A stretch of DNA of 64,000 bases from Boesenbergia rotunda (taxonomy: Eukaryota > Streptophyta > Magnoliopsida > Zingiberales > Zingiberaceae): the NCBI GenBank assembly GCA_024364735.1, contig JAGFNQ010004005.1:56238-120237 (forward strand), given 5' to 3'. Below the pieces are notes generated by a model that was not told where the DNA came from, did not search any database, and saw only the letters and a list, made by a program, of their open reading frames with translations. Below are positions 32,311 through 44,400 of the stretch, piece after piece. Each line of letters opens with the position of its first letter. Within the stretch, counting starts at the first letter, position 1. The position numbers and the translations under genes were made by a program.

Positions 32311-33596
32311 TTTATTATTATGTAATTATATATTATGCCTTTTTTTAAAAAAGTTTGTATTATTTTTATATATTTAATGGAGGGCCTGAAGTCGGATGAC
32401 TTCAGGCCTAAGAGAAAATTTTTCAGATAAAGGGCCTGAAGTCACTGATGTCTTCAGGCCCTCACTAAAAATTTTTTATTTTAAAAATATTTTTTATATT
32501 TAATTATTATTTATTAAATTAATTATTTATAGGATCTGAAGTTATTTTACTTCAAACCCTCCTGGGATGACTTCAGGCCCTGCGTTTGAATCTAAAATTA
32601 AGTGTTTTGATAGGTTTTTTTATATATTAATATTTTTTTAAATAGAAAAAAAATTTGAGTTCACGTCGGTCCTGAATCAAAAGATTTTAGGTCCAACTTG
32701 GGCCTGAAATAAAAAATTTCAGGCCCACGTTGGGCCTGAAATAAAAAATTTCAGGCCCACGCTGGGTCTGAAATAAAAAATTTCAGGCCCACGCTGGGCC
32801 TGAAATAAAAATATTTCAGGCCCAGCGTGGGCCTGAAAGTTACCACGGTTAGTTTTTTCAAAACATATATATACATTAATATATTTATTAAATATTATTT
32901 AATATATTAATTTTATTAATCAAATATAAAATCATTTATTTATATTTTTAAATCTAACAGTTTATTTCCAAAAACTTTTTATACATTAATATATTTATTA
33001 AATATTATTTAATATATTAATTTTTATTAATAAAAATAAAAATTATTTATTTATATTTTTAAATCACGTTCGATGAAAAATTTTTAAAGTAAAATATTTT
33101 TTTAATTTTTATCTTACGTTTTTTAATTTAGCGCGCATTTTATTAGATATTATTTTAAAATAAAAGTCAGTAATTAAGTCACATTGCATGTGCTGACGTC
33201 ACAGAATTTATTACTGAGAGAGAAAGAGAAAGACAATAGATAACATGAGGGGTATAAGAGGAAGTTCACTATAATGAGTGCGCCCTTTGGTGAAAATAAA
33301 ATCATGATATATCCGTTGGTAATTACCGATTGTTACGTACGCCCTTTGATAAATTGCCGAATATCAAATGATAACATTTCATTCGGCTTCAATCGATAAC
33401 GGAAACATATCGTTCCTCATCCTCTTAGAAAACGTCCAAATCAATTTAAATTGGAAAACTTCCAGTCAACAGCCCATAGCCGATAGTCATTCAAAAAATC
33501 CGATCGGCATCCGACCGGAACTTCAAGACCACCTGTCCATCACAAGTTACAATAACCAATTAAAAGGGAATAAATTCCGAGCGACAACTCTATGCC

Positions 33597-34213
33597 GATG
33601 TTTGATAGGAAGTAATGTAATCGGGTATATAATGTAATCAAATTTGTAATATAATATAATGTAATCTTGATTGCATTGTTATATTTGGTAATGAGTTGTA
33701 TGTAATCTTTGATAATCATTACAAGTTGGATTCGTTTGTTTGATGAGGGATAAATCATCCTGTAATATAATCAAGATTGACGACCGACGACCGCCGTCGG
33801 GCGACCGGTGACCATCGACTGGCCATCGCCGGCGACCGTCGCCGTCGGCGACCGCTGCCGCCGGCGGTGGCCGATGACCGCTGTCGCCGGCGATGGCCGG
33901 CTGCCATCGACCGCCGGTCGCCGACCACCGGCCGCCGGTCGCCGTCGGCCGTCGGTCGCCGTCGGCCGCCGGTCGCCACCGGCCGCCGATCGCCGGTCGT
34001 CGGCCGTCCGACGACTGACGAATTTACAAGCTGTAATGTAATCCAGATTACAGAGGTTTTGTTTTGTAATCTAAATTATAAATTATCAACCTCTTTTATA
34101 ATCAAGATTACATTATATTACAATTTTAAAGTTATTCCAAACAAAAGAATCCAACTTATAATATAGTCTTGATTACATTACAGGGTAGATTACACCCTAC
34201 CAAACGCAACCTA
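33597..34213. mobile_element. TIR element with GATTACATTACA ends and a GC-rich core
   Basis: GTTTGATAGG...GTAATGTAATC at the left is mirrored by GATTACATTACAGGGTAG...CCTACCAAACGC at the right. The AT-rich outer parts contain many TGTAAT and ATTACA motifs. The core, 33780-34020, is an extremely GC-rich array of CCGCCGGTCGCCG-type motifs (separate entry). I found no convincing TSD. Confidence 0.55.
33780..34020. repeat. GC-rich minisatellite (CGGTCGCC/GCCGGCGACC)
   Basis: About 240 bases consist almost only of C, G and the short words GACCGCCG, GGTCGCCG and CCGGCCG, abruptly bounded by AT-rich sequence. Arginine-rich open frames on both strands follow from the composition and are not taken as genes. 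Confidence 0.85.
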
Positions 34214-34339
34214 AAGGAATAATTCTCGTCCGAGTTAAAATAAAAATGATATATAACGTGAATTCGTATCGTGAAACTCAGCCTGAAACCCAACTATAAT
34301 GATCTTCGACTGGCTCATCGTACCTCCTAAGGTATAGTT

Positions 34340-34445
34340 TGGTTCGGAACGGTAACTTCCAACCACCGTCACTATCCAAGCGACAATCGGATATGTATAC
34401 AAAAAATATCATATTATTCACGTTAAATTTCATATTATAAATTTA
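34340..34445. mobile_element. Relic of the CCGATTATCG MITE family
   Basis: GGTATAGTTTGGTTCGGAAC followed by CAAGCGACAATCGGATATG and ATATCATATTATTCACG resembles the reverse complement of the core and one end of the elements at 26640 and 46142. The other end is not recognisable. Confidence 0.45.
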
Positions 34446-34857
34446 CGCTCTCTATTATATCTCGTGTTAAAATGGGTTAACAAATGGCATTATTAGTATC
34501 TTCAGTTACACGTTAAATTAAATGAGTAAATTTTGAAGGGGATGAGACAAAATTGAATGACACATGGCGATCGATCAAACTTAAATGCAACTACGTTTCC
34601 ACCAAACTCACCATACTTTCAATAGATCGTTCATATCTCATGTATCTGTCTGTTTGAATTTGTCCGATTAATTTTAAAGATCGACGATTTTTTTTTCCTT
34701 GATTCCAGAGCACCTCAGACGTAATGTTCATTACTATTGAATGTGCCTTCAACAACTATCAAACCACGGCAAGTTATCCCTTTTTCAGCAACAGAATTAA
34801 TGTTAATCATTAATTGCCTTAAAGATCTCGTTAATTCAGGGATTATACAACTACAGA

Positions 34858-35010
34858 AATCTGTGCGATTTGTTCGGAGATGGCATATTCGCCATCGACG
34901 ACAACGACGATATCTGAGAGACATAATTCTGAACTTTCTTATCGGAAAAGATACCACGGCCGGCTCACTCACATGACATGGTCCTTCTACTTGATCTGCA
35001 ACGACTCCTA
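34858..35010 (+). pseudogene. CYP704 relic, internally deleted
   Basis: Plus-strand frames show DLFGDGIFAIDDND, which matches the exon 2 motif LLGDGIFAVDGEKW of the intact CYP704 genes. It is followed directly by YLRDIILNFLIGKDTTAGSL, the I-helix of exon 4, and after a one-base shift TWSFYLIC. Exon 3 and parts of exons 2 and 4 are gone. It lies in the opposite orientation to the intact genes. Confidence 0.75.
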
Positions 35011-35059
35011 GGGCAAGCGAAGACAAACCAAAATGTGAAGCGAGTAGTAAAAGAGAATT

Positions 35060-36333
35060 GTCCAATATGACTGGATCAAATCGAGGAAATAATATGACTA
35101 GGTCAAAATCAAGTTAATATTAAGAAATAATAATTAGACTAAATTTTTTCTTTATTAATTGGTCAATTAAGCGTGTCCCAAAACACACACTATAAATTGC
35201 AACGGTTGTACATGGACAAAAATCAACAAGTTTATTTTTATATCTTTCTTTTTGTTTAATTATTCTTAACATAGTATCAGAGCTGTAGATTTTTCTTCTT
35301 CTACCTCTACAGCCCAAATAATTAATCTCTCCCCTTGATTATACAATCAAACCCTAACTCTGTCTCTGCATATTTCCTTTATCTCTCCTCTTATTATCTC
35401 TACTGTGTCTGTTACATATTCTTGAAGTTTCTCCCGCCTACCTTGCTACCACTGCTCTCCAGCCTCTCCAACTACAACCCCAGTCATTTTTTAAGCAAGA
35501 AGCCAGGCTACAATAATAACATTTAGTTCTTAATTATTTTTATTTTTGATATTGAATATTTAGATAGATCAAATTTATTCCTAAATTGGACATATTTGTA
35601 TTCAATATTCTAAAAGACTCGACAGGACTTTCATTGATGGTCCTTCTTCTTTAAGAAGATATCAAATTTATCTTCAAATTGGACATATTAGCATTTAATG
35701 TTCTAGATGATTTGATTCAAATTTTATTGTGGTCCTTTAAGACAACCAACTACTTCACAAGTTTATCCTGAAGTTCTCTCGTCTGTACCTACTCAATGCA
35801 ATCCTTAAAAATTTTTATCAATTGAATGGTATATTGACACTGGAGTAACTCATCACGTCATATCAACTAGAATATCTTTACAGAAGTACTACCATACATT
35901 GGTTTGGATATGGTAGAAGTAGGTGATTACTCAAGTTTGTAAATTACTAATCTTGAAAACAAATATATTCATTTGTCCAATCGTACTTTTTACATGCGCA
36001 ACATCTTTTATGTTTCATTTATTATTAAAAATTTACTCTCCGCATGTCTGTTTTGCCTTGATAACAATATCATTTTTGAATTTCATCATAATCATTATCT
36101 TATAAAAGATAGAGGAATAAATACTACTGTGTTTCATGAGGGAATAAAAAATTACCTCTACTATCTTAAAAAATTTTCAATCAAAGCTTTTATTGGTGAA
36201 CGCACAAATAAACTAGCATGACATGCTCGACTTGGTCATCTTTTCCTTTGTATTGTTTAGTCGATCATAAATATGTATGATTTACCTATTTCCTTTATTT
36301 CATCTTCATCTCATTCACGTCAAGCCTAGATGG
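35060..36333 (+). pseudogene. Copia retrotransposon relic, 5' part
   Basis: TAGTATCAGAGCTG at 35269 is a one-base variant of the tRNA-Met primer-binding site. It follows a short LTR-like block with a TATA box (CTATAAATTG at about 35190) and an AACA end. Broken frames further on match Copia landmarks: WYIDTGVTHHVIS near 35830 (protease active site DTG) and HARLGH near 36225 (pre-integrase domain), then MYDLPISFISSSS. The frame is split at 36333 by an LTR element and resumes at 41345. Confidence 0.65.
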
Positions 36334-37493
36334 TGTTGAGGCAATCTATGGTCCGGAGTGATCATGTGTTTTGATGTTTGGGCAAAGGGTTTAAATTAGA
36401 TTTCCCCTTGTGATCTAATATGTGTATTTAAGTGTGCAGGTTGTACAGATTACACATATTAACTTAGTTGAACGGCTTCGGTATGGTGAAGGGTGGCATG
36501 GAGACAGGCTGGAGGCTTGTGTGCACCCGAGGGACCTTGGATAACAAGGATGATGAGCCGAAGGGCATGGACTTCGAGGCATGCGTGAAGGATGACATGG
36601 AGACAAGCTGGAGGCTTGTGTGCATCCAAGGGACAGGAGCTAAAGACGAAGAGGGCGTGAAGGCAACAGTCAATGCTACTGGTGAAGACTCAACTGAGTC
36701 ATGAAGGGACGAGAGCTGAGGGAGGAGGACTCCAAGGGCAAGTCGGGAAGTGGACTTCAAGAGGGAACACGTGAAGGATGACATGGAAGCAAGCCAAGGG
36801 AAGGCTTGTGTGCGCATCTGAGGGATGATAGCCGGTGGAAGAAGACTTCAAGGGGCAAGCCAAGGGAGTGTACCTGAAGGCACGCGTGGAGGAGGGTTTA
36901 TTGGAGTGAGGAAGAGTGTGTTTATAAGCTGGGCAGTCGACTAGAAATATAACAGTCGACTGCCAGCAAGCATAGAAACTCACAAAAGGTTTCTGACCCT
37001 GGAGCAGTCGACTGGTAGTGGCTGGTTGAGTCGGCGAAAATTCGAACATTGAGCTACAACGGTCAAATTTCAGTGGGACCAATCAACTGCCCTGGGAGCA
37101 GTCGACTGGTCGGGTGTTTTTCAGCTTTGAGTTCTATTTAAGAGAACTCGTTTTGGGCTGGGAGCTCTTGATGAAATGAGCTTGGTTAGAGCTCATTAGC
37201 AGTCTTAGTGCTCAGAAAGTATACCGGAGTTTGTGGTGAGGTTTCTCCGCCCACAAGGAGCTACACGAGCTAGCCGGAGGGAATTCGGGGAGTGATCCGC
37301 CGAAGGATCGAGGGATTGTCCACCTCATGGACTGTCGTGGAGTAGGAGTTTCATCTCCGAACCACGTAAATAGGTTTATTAGCACTGTTAGTTTTGTTTT
37401 AGTTATTAGATTTCCGCTTGCACACTAACAATTGTAGGAAGAAACCGAGAATTGCTATTCACCCCCCTCTAGCAAGACGACATCGATCTAAGA
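36334..37493 (+). repeat. 5' LTR of the gag-only element
   Basis: The 1160-bp repeat matches 40162-41339 throughout, with scattered substitutions and small indels. It contains several copies of the palindrome CAGTCGACTG or half-forms, a TATA-like CTATTTAAG at about 37134 and the CACCCCCCTCTAG motif near the end. The last bases are AAGA where the right LTR has AACA. Confidence 0.85.
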
Positions 37494-37558
37494 AGTGGTA
37501 TCAGAGCGAAGGACCGCTCTTGTCGGACTAATCGCCGAGAGGGCACAAGCTAGAGAAG

Positions 37559-39137
37559 ATGGAAATGGAAGATAAGTTAGGGAATGTCATCAATGTCCCA
37601 CCTCTCTATGATTCCAAGTATTTCAACTATTGGAGGATGCAGATAAAGACATGGTTCGGAATGGAGTGGGGCCTTAGGATTGCAATTGAAGAACCATTCG
37701 ATATTCCTAAAGATAAGCATGGGAAGAAGCTCCGACCAAGATGTTGGAATCAAGAGCAACAAAATCAATCAAAGGCAAATAAAAAGGTAATTACAATTTT
37801 ACTTAATATTTTGCCTAACAATGTAATTAGTGGTGTAGGAAAATATCCAAATACACATGAGCTATGGAACAAGTTGGTAGCATTTCATGAAAATTCTACA
37901 CAAGCTCAAATAGTGGAAGAGCCTGAGAAAGTGAGCTCAATAGCCCAAGAGGAGGAAGAAGAGAGTGAGAGATCATCCGCTTCATCAAGAAAAGAGGAAG
38001 AGGTCTCCACTTCAAGAATTGAGGGGGAGGAGAGACCCTCATCAATCCCGGAGCAAGAAGAAGCTCCTACCTCCACCAAAGCAAGGACCAAAGACACATC
38101 ATTTGCTTTGGGTGCAACGAAAAGGGACACTACATGGATAAGTGTCCAAAGGGTAAGAGAAAGGAGGTAAACCCTAAACCCGTCTCAATTCATTTTAAAT
38201 CTAACATGGGTTGTAGGAATGGAGAAGCTCAAGAGAAAAGAAAGAAAATTAGATGCTTCACGTGTGGTGAGTTAGGACACTACCACACGAAGTGCCCAAA
38301 GAGTGGAGAGCTCAAGAAATTGGGGCATTTAAGAAGATGGGAGAAAGAGGAAAGGAAGAAAAGAAGCTCACATCAAGGGGGAGCTCCAAGGGTAAGGGAG
38401 GTAATTCCTAACCTTAAGGTAAAATGTAATTCAAATTTAAGTTCCTCCATGCTTAAAAATAGTGTTAATTATTCATCCATGTATGCTAAAAATAATGAAA
38501 AATACTTACTTGTGCATAATTTCGGATTTAAATATAATGATAAGAATATGGTTAACAAGATAGATCAAAACCCCTAGGAAATCAATGCATCATGAAAAAT
38601 TCAAGACCTCTAGACCTAAGGATCAAGGCAAAAATCCCAAGAAGGGGAGACATGCCTAGGAAGATGGGTAGGTCTAGGAATACCTAAGGTGGACATGTGG
38701 ATACTAGGTTTGAGAACCTAGAAAGGGAAAATCAAGCTTTAAGAGAAAAACTTGATAGGTTAGAGAAAACCCTAGAGAGATTCACTATTGGATCTAAGGG
38801 TTTAGATATGATGTTGGGTGGTCTAAAACCCAACAATGGTAGATCGGGATTGGGATACCGATCTAAGGTCTCCGATGCCAGGGGAAATAAATATGCTAGG
38901 GTAGCATATGATTATGGCAAGAAGGAGAAGTCCAAAAATGACAAGGGGGTGCCATTTAAATGGAAAGAGAAAAACTTAACCAAAGACAAGGTCTCTAGGG
39001 TTAAGCAGGTAAAGTTTGTAGGCCAAAAGTCACCAAAGGAACACCGGTGTGGTCTAGTGTTTGTTGAGACACCTAGGGAGGTGGCTAAGGCTAAGAGCTC
39101 AAGGGGGAGCTCTAGGAGTCTTTGGGATATATGGTGA
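37559..39137 (+). pseudogene. gag of the gag-only element (frameshifted)
   Basis: Frame 1 (37559-38170) starts MEMEDKLGNVINVPPLYDSK and contains YFNYWRMQIKTWFG, typical of Copia-type gag (UBN2-like). After a shift near 38095, two CX2CX4HX4C zinc knuckles appear: CFGCNEKGHYMDKC at about 38104 and CFTCGELGHYHTKC at about 38256. This frame stops at 38577. A third part, 38697-39137, has a heptad-rich coiled coil (ENLERENQALREKLDRLEK) and a lysine-rich tail. The protein would be a nucleocapsid that packages RNA. As read it is broken by at least two frame changes. Confidence 0.7.
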
Positions 39138-40161
39138 ATGGATCTTGGGAGGGTTGCTCCTAGAGGTCTAGATGGACCATGGGAGTGCCAAAAGAGTTGG
39201 AGACGAACTTGAGTCTCAATTCTTGGGTTTTGACACATGGATTTTGTGTGTCATGCATGGAAATATGACATTGGGGTCATATAGCATGAGAATTGATTTT
39301 TGATGTGAAAATGTCATGTAAATCAATGCTAGGGATGCATTGTGGGTTGGTATGGGCAGAGACATCAAGGGGAAACCAAAACTAGAACTTTTGGTCAAAG
39401 TTTGAGTGAACTTTTTAGCTAGTTTTGAGTTTTGTGTCAAATTTAGGAATGGTGATAGATACATTTTTGGGTGTATTTTTCCCAAGTAGGTATGAGTACC
39501 ACAAATTTTTCCACAAAATTTGGAAAATTTTGGAGATTTATGAAATTTCTGGCGCATTTCTGAATTTGGTCAGAAAAGCTGAAATTATGATTTTCAGAGT
39601 ATCAGGGGCAGTCGACTGGTCTAGGCTGGATTTGGTATCCAGCAGCTGATTGGTGTCCAAATGATGTAAAACTAGTGTATGGGGCTAGTACACTGTGTTT
39701 AGGATCATTAGGGATTAAAAGATCCAATAGTTGGGATATTGTTGGAGTCTTTTTGATGTTAGGCAAAGGGGGAGAAGTATTGGGTTTAATTTGGGAAACC
39801 AAACACATCTTTACAAGAAACCCTAGGTTTAGGGGAAGCCTAGGTGAAGGGGGAGCATTGTTGCTCCATTATTGGCGTAAGGGGAACCTTGGAGAGGTTC
39901 TTAAAAAGTATTTGTAAGTCCAATGTAGGGGGAGCCTTGGGATAGGTTTTAAAAAGCCCGTTTTGATGAAAATTCCTAACTTGGGGAAATTAGGTGTGGG
40001 GATGCCTTGGGATAGGATCCATACATGTTTTATTGCATATGCATTGGCGGTGTAAGTCCAAGATGGAGTCTTGGCAACATAAGTCCAAATGATTGTTTAG
40101 CATTGTTATTGTTATTTATTTTCCCTAATTTAAACGTATTGCCAAACATCAAAAAAGAGGA

Positions 40162-41339
40162 TATTTTTCAGGCAATCTATGGTCCGGAGTGACCATGTGT
40201 TTTGATGTTTGAGCAAAAGGTTTAAGTTAGGTTTGCCCTTATGATCTAATATGTGTATTTGAGTGTGCAAGTTGTGCAGGTTACACATATTGACTTAGCA
40301 GGACGACTTCGGTATGGTGAAGGGTGGCATGGAGATAGGCTGGAGGCTTGTGTGCACCCGAGGGACCTTGGATAGCAGGGATGATGAGCCGAGGGGCGCG
40401 GACTTCGAGGCATGAGTGAAGGATAGCATGGAGACAAGCTGGAGGCTTGTGTGCATCCGAGGGACGAGAGCCGAAGGCGAAGAGGGCGCGAAGGCAACAG
40501 TCAAAGCTGTTGGTGAAGAGTGAGCTGAGTCATGAAAGGACGAGAGCCGAGGGAGGAGGACTCCAAGGGCAAGCTAGGAAGTAAACTTCAAGAGGGCACA
40601 CGTGAAGGATGGCATGGAGACAAGCCAAGGGAAGACTTGTGTGTGTATCCGAGGGACGATAGCCGGTGGAAGAAGACTTCAAGGGGTAAGCCAAGGGAGT
40701 GTACCTGAAGGCACGCGTGGAGGAGGGTCATTGGAGTGAGGAAAAGTGTGTTTGTAAGCTGGGAAGTCGATTGAGAATATAACAGTCGACTGCCAGCAAG
40801 CTCACAAACTCACAGAAAGTTTCTAACCCTGGACTAGTCGACTGCCCTGGGAGCAGTCGACTGGTAGCGGTTGGTTGAGTCGGCTGAAATTCGAACGTTA
40901 AGCTACAATGGTCGAATTTCAGTGGGACCAGTCGACTGCCCTAGGAGCAGTCGACAGGTTGGGTGTTTTTCAGCCTTGAGTTCTATTTAAGAGAACTCGT
41001 TTTTGGCTGGGAGCTCTTGACGAAATGAGCTTGGTTAGAGCTCATTAGTAGTCTTAGTGCTTAGAAAGTGTACTGGGGTTTGTGTTGAGGTTTCTCTACC
41101 TACAAGGAGCTACACGAGCTAGCCGGAGGGCATCCGGGGAGTGATCAGTTGAAGGATCGTCCACCTCACGAACTGTCGTGAAGTAAGAGCTTCATCTCCG
41201 AACCACGTAAATAGGTTTGCTAGCATTGTTAGTTTTGTTTTAGTTATTAGATTTTCGCTTGCGCACTAACAATTGTAGAAAGAAACCGAGAATTGCTATT
41301 CACCCCCCCCCCTTCCAGCAAGACGGCATCGATCTAACA
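40162..41339 (+). repeat. 3' LTR of the gag-only element
   Basis: Direct repeat of 36334-37493; it ends CTAACA immediately before the TSD. It carries a C-run (CACCCCCCCCCC) where the left LTR has a shorter one. Several CAGTCGACTG palindromes are present. Confidence 0.85.
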
Positions 41340-41344
41340 GATGG

Positions 41345-41423
41345 AATTTAAAAGTCATAAGTTATCTTTTTCTTCATCTGAGCGTGTTTCCAATTTTCCA
41401 CTTGAAATAATTCATTCTAATAT
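41345..41423 (+). pseudogene. Copia relic, continuation after the nested element
   Basis: Right after the TSD the frame reads EFKSHKLSFSSSERVSNFPL and EIIHSNM. This is the Copia segment between the pre-integrase domain and the integrase core and directly continues the frame interrupted at 36333. It is cut again at about 41424 by another LTR. Confidence 0.7.
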
Positions 41424-44400
41424 GTAAGATCGTTGCACGAGAGAGGGGGGTGGGGTTGAATCACATATCTTTTTGAAAACTAATGACTTTTTCGGAATAC
41501 AGAAAGTGCGTGTGCAGCAGAAAATATGACAACGAAAAACACGAGTCACAAAGATACAAAGCAACACCAAGATTTACTTGGTTCGGATCATTCAATGATT
41601 TTTACTCCAAGGCCCAAGTCTATTGGACCTTTTTGATGGGAAATCCGATAATCTTTCTACCGAAAACGCCTGGTAGAGTAGTCGAGTACAAGGAATAGGA
41701 AGTGTAACAACCCTACACTTCCTATTAAGAATAATTTAAATACAGGAAATACTAATTAAACTCATTACCAACACTTGCAGAATGTCAATTAGACTCGTGT
41801 GTTGGTGTTGGTCTTTGATAACCACCATTTTTGTTGATTATTTTAGGTTCTAAAATTCATGTTTGATCCACATTTTATACGCTTAAGTTTGCAATTGTAT
41901 TAGGTTTCATGTATTTCCTCTATTTCGGCTTTTAATTCAAATCTTTATATATTTGGGATATTTTTGGCACTAAATTTGAATATCATTTTGTAGACTTCAA
42001 ATGATCATGGACCTAGATCAAATCGGATCAGACTTGAGTCAGCATTGGATCCAGATCAAAGGGATCAAGCATCGGATTAATAGGAGTCGTCCATTCCAGA
42101 GAATGGCTAGATCTGAGCCATCGATCAACTTCTGGTCAATCCGAGTTCAAGATAGAATCAATCATGACCATAGATCATGATCTGAAAATTTTAGCCAAAT
42201 CAGAAGTAATCTGACCGTTGGATCAGGCTCAAGATGTTCTAGACCATCCATTCAAGAAAAGGGAAGATCTGGACCATCCGCCACTGATCTGGTGAATCTG
42301 AGCTGGGAACAGGTAGATCAGGACCTTTGATTGGGATTTGTGGAGTTTGGTTCAGATCTGAAGAGATCCGACCGTTGGATGAAGCCAAATCGATCTCAGC
42401 CGTCCGTTGCTAATTTCCTTCTAATGCTATGAGCCCTGGACTGAGGCTGGGTCGAACTAAATTGGTTGATTGAACCCAACTGCTGGGCTCTGGCTTGGCT
42501 GAACCAAATCTGGACTCGATCTGTTGGAACAAACCTAGTTGCTGGGCTGTACACAAGAGCTGGCTTGGCTGATCGAACCCAACTGCTGGCTTGGCTGACC
42601 GAACTCAAGCTAGACCGAACTCAAGCTAGACCAAACTCAAGCTGGGCTGAACTCAAGCTGGACTGAACCAAACCGCTGAGCCGAACCAAAGGGATACACA
42701 CAAAAGGCTAATCTGCTCGAATCGATCGAAGGGAGAAGGGGGATCACATCTGCAACCTCTCGCCCGTTCCATCTCCTCATCGTCGACGGCAACTCCTCGT
42801 CATCTCACTGCCGCCGGCCGGTCTTCTGACCTCCATCTCCACCTCTTCCTTTCGGGTTAAAAGGGGAGAGAGTAAGGGTTTCTTCTTCGGGTTCGAAGAG
42901 GAGTCTCCACCTCCATCGCACCGCCGACCGCACAAGCTAGGGCCCGGGGTCCGAACCCTAGCTGACCTCTCCCATCTCAGCCATCTCCTTCTCCTACTCC
43001 TTCTCTTCATTGGCCGCACACAAGGAGGACTGCTCGAAGGGGGTTCCTTAGCAACATTCTCATCAAAGGGCCGAGCGGCAGAGATCCATTTCTTCACAGC
43101 ATTCATTTCAGCAATTTGTTTACAGCAATTTCTTCACAGCATTCATTTCAGCAATTCGTTTGCAGCAATTTCTTCACAACTCCTTCATTAGATTAGATCC
43201 GGCAAACCCCTTATCCAATTCCGACAGCAGATTTCTTCACAGCATGTTATTCCTTATAGCAATTCTTCCTTTCAGCTGATCGGCAGCAGCTTTTCTCATC
43301 ACAGAAGTTTTTCTCATCACAGCAGCTTCTTCATCAGATTAGGGGGTTTAATTGTGTTGTTAGTTGAAGATTGTTCTTAATTGATGAATGTTTGTGATAG
43401 ATTGTTGAATGTTTGTATTGGATAGATCTTCCCCATTTCAATTTGCATGTTCTTGAATCAATTTCAATCATGCCTATATGGTATTTGGTCAAATGCCTCT
43501 TAGAACAATTGCTTTCAATTGTGATGTTTCTTAGTTGCTTAACTTTGATTTTGTAGTGTTTTTCCCATTGCTTTAAGTTTTATGTCTTCATTACATGCAA
43601 TTAAGATAGGAAATTAGATTTCTTTAATGATGTAGGTTTTGCTCCATGTCTAGATTTCATTGATGCTTTATTTCTTGAATGCTTCTTTCATATTGCCTTT
43701 TCTTTGTTGCAATTGTAGTTAGGTTAAATTAGATTTCCTTATCTACATTGTCTTTCCTTAATTAGAACTAGATTTCATACCTGCTTTGCTATTTCTTTTC
43801 GTAGTATTAACATTCAAATCCAAACCCCAGTTTCATATTCAAAAACCCAAAAGCAATAACATACGATCCTAAGGTTTATCATGCATCAACTACATTCGTT
43901 GGAAGACGACTCGAGTTACTCTATGCTACATTAGTTTAGAGGAGTTCGATACTTTAATTGTATTTGAAACTGTGACACGACTGAAATGGTCATCAGTCTT
44001 CCAGCAGCAGTCGGACTTAGTTGAGTCAAAGCAGGGTCGCAGAAGGAAGATGAGAAAGCAATACGATCGTAGGAGCTCAAGAAATAACAGTAGAAATTGA
44101 TTTAAAAGACTTGAATTCGAAGCTCTTATATAGAAAAAATCTATGTGATTCGAAGCCTACGACGTCGTTGCTTATCCTCTACAAGACGCCTCAAATTTAA
44201 ACTGAGGCGCCTTAGTTCCCAACTGAGTCACCTCAGACCGTCGAACCTTTATCTTCAGTGGTAGCTTCGCGGAGGCGCCATCACCTCCTTGAAGACGCCT
44301 CCAGTCCCAACTGAGGCACCTCAGGTCCCACCTGAGGCGTCTCGGGCACTGTTCATCAGAGGCTGAATTTTATAGTCTAAACCCTGCAAAATGCGTTAGT

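Larger units (their letters stand above)
27840..33359. mobile_element. 5.5-kb fold-back element with 9-bp TSD (Mutator-like)
   Basis: The ends CGGCAATTTACCAAAGGGCG and its inverted copy at 33340-33359 are flanked by the perfect 9-bp duplication AATATCAAA (27831-27839 and 33360-33368). A 9-bp TSD is the hallmark of Mutator-like elements (MULEs). The inverted homology continues inward through the whole element: 27840 to about 28760 pairs with about 32315-33359 (for example CTGTGACGTCAGCACATG against CATGTGCTGACGTCACAG), and the tandem arrays between them are themselves inverted about an axis near 30375. No transposase is visible, so it must be mobilised in trans. On transcription it would give a hairpin RNA of roughly 2.5 kb stem. 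Confidence 0.85.
36334..41339 (+). mobile_element. Gag-only LTR element (TR-GAG-like), TSD GATGG
   Basis: Two long direct repeats (36334-37493 and about 40162-41339) bound an interior of about 2.7 kb. The element starts TGTTGAGG and ends CTAACA, with the perfect 5-bp duplication GATGG at 36329-36333 and 41340-41344. A TGGTATCAGAGC primer-binding site at 37496-37507 follows the left LTR by 2 bases, and a purine tract AAAAAAGAGGA precedes the right LTR. Only gag-like coding is present, with no protease, integrase or reverse transcriptase, so it would depend on another element. Confidence 0.85.

Noticed and set aside
33777..34166. 129-codon arginine-rich open frame
   Set aside because: Composition artefact of the GC-rich minisatellite; comparable frames exist on both strands.
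36464..36817. Open frames on both strands at the LTR start
   Set aside because: They lie in the LTR of the gag-only element, and the counterpart in the right LTR is broken differently.
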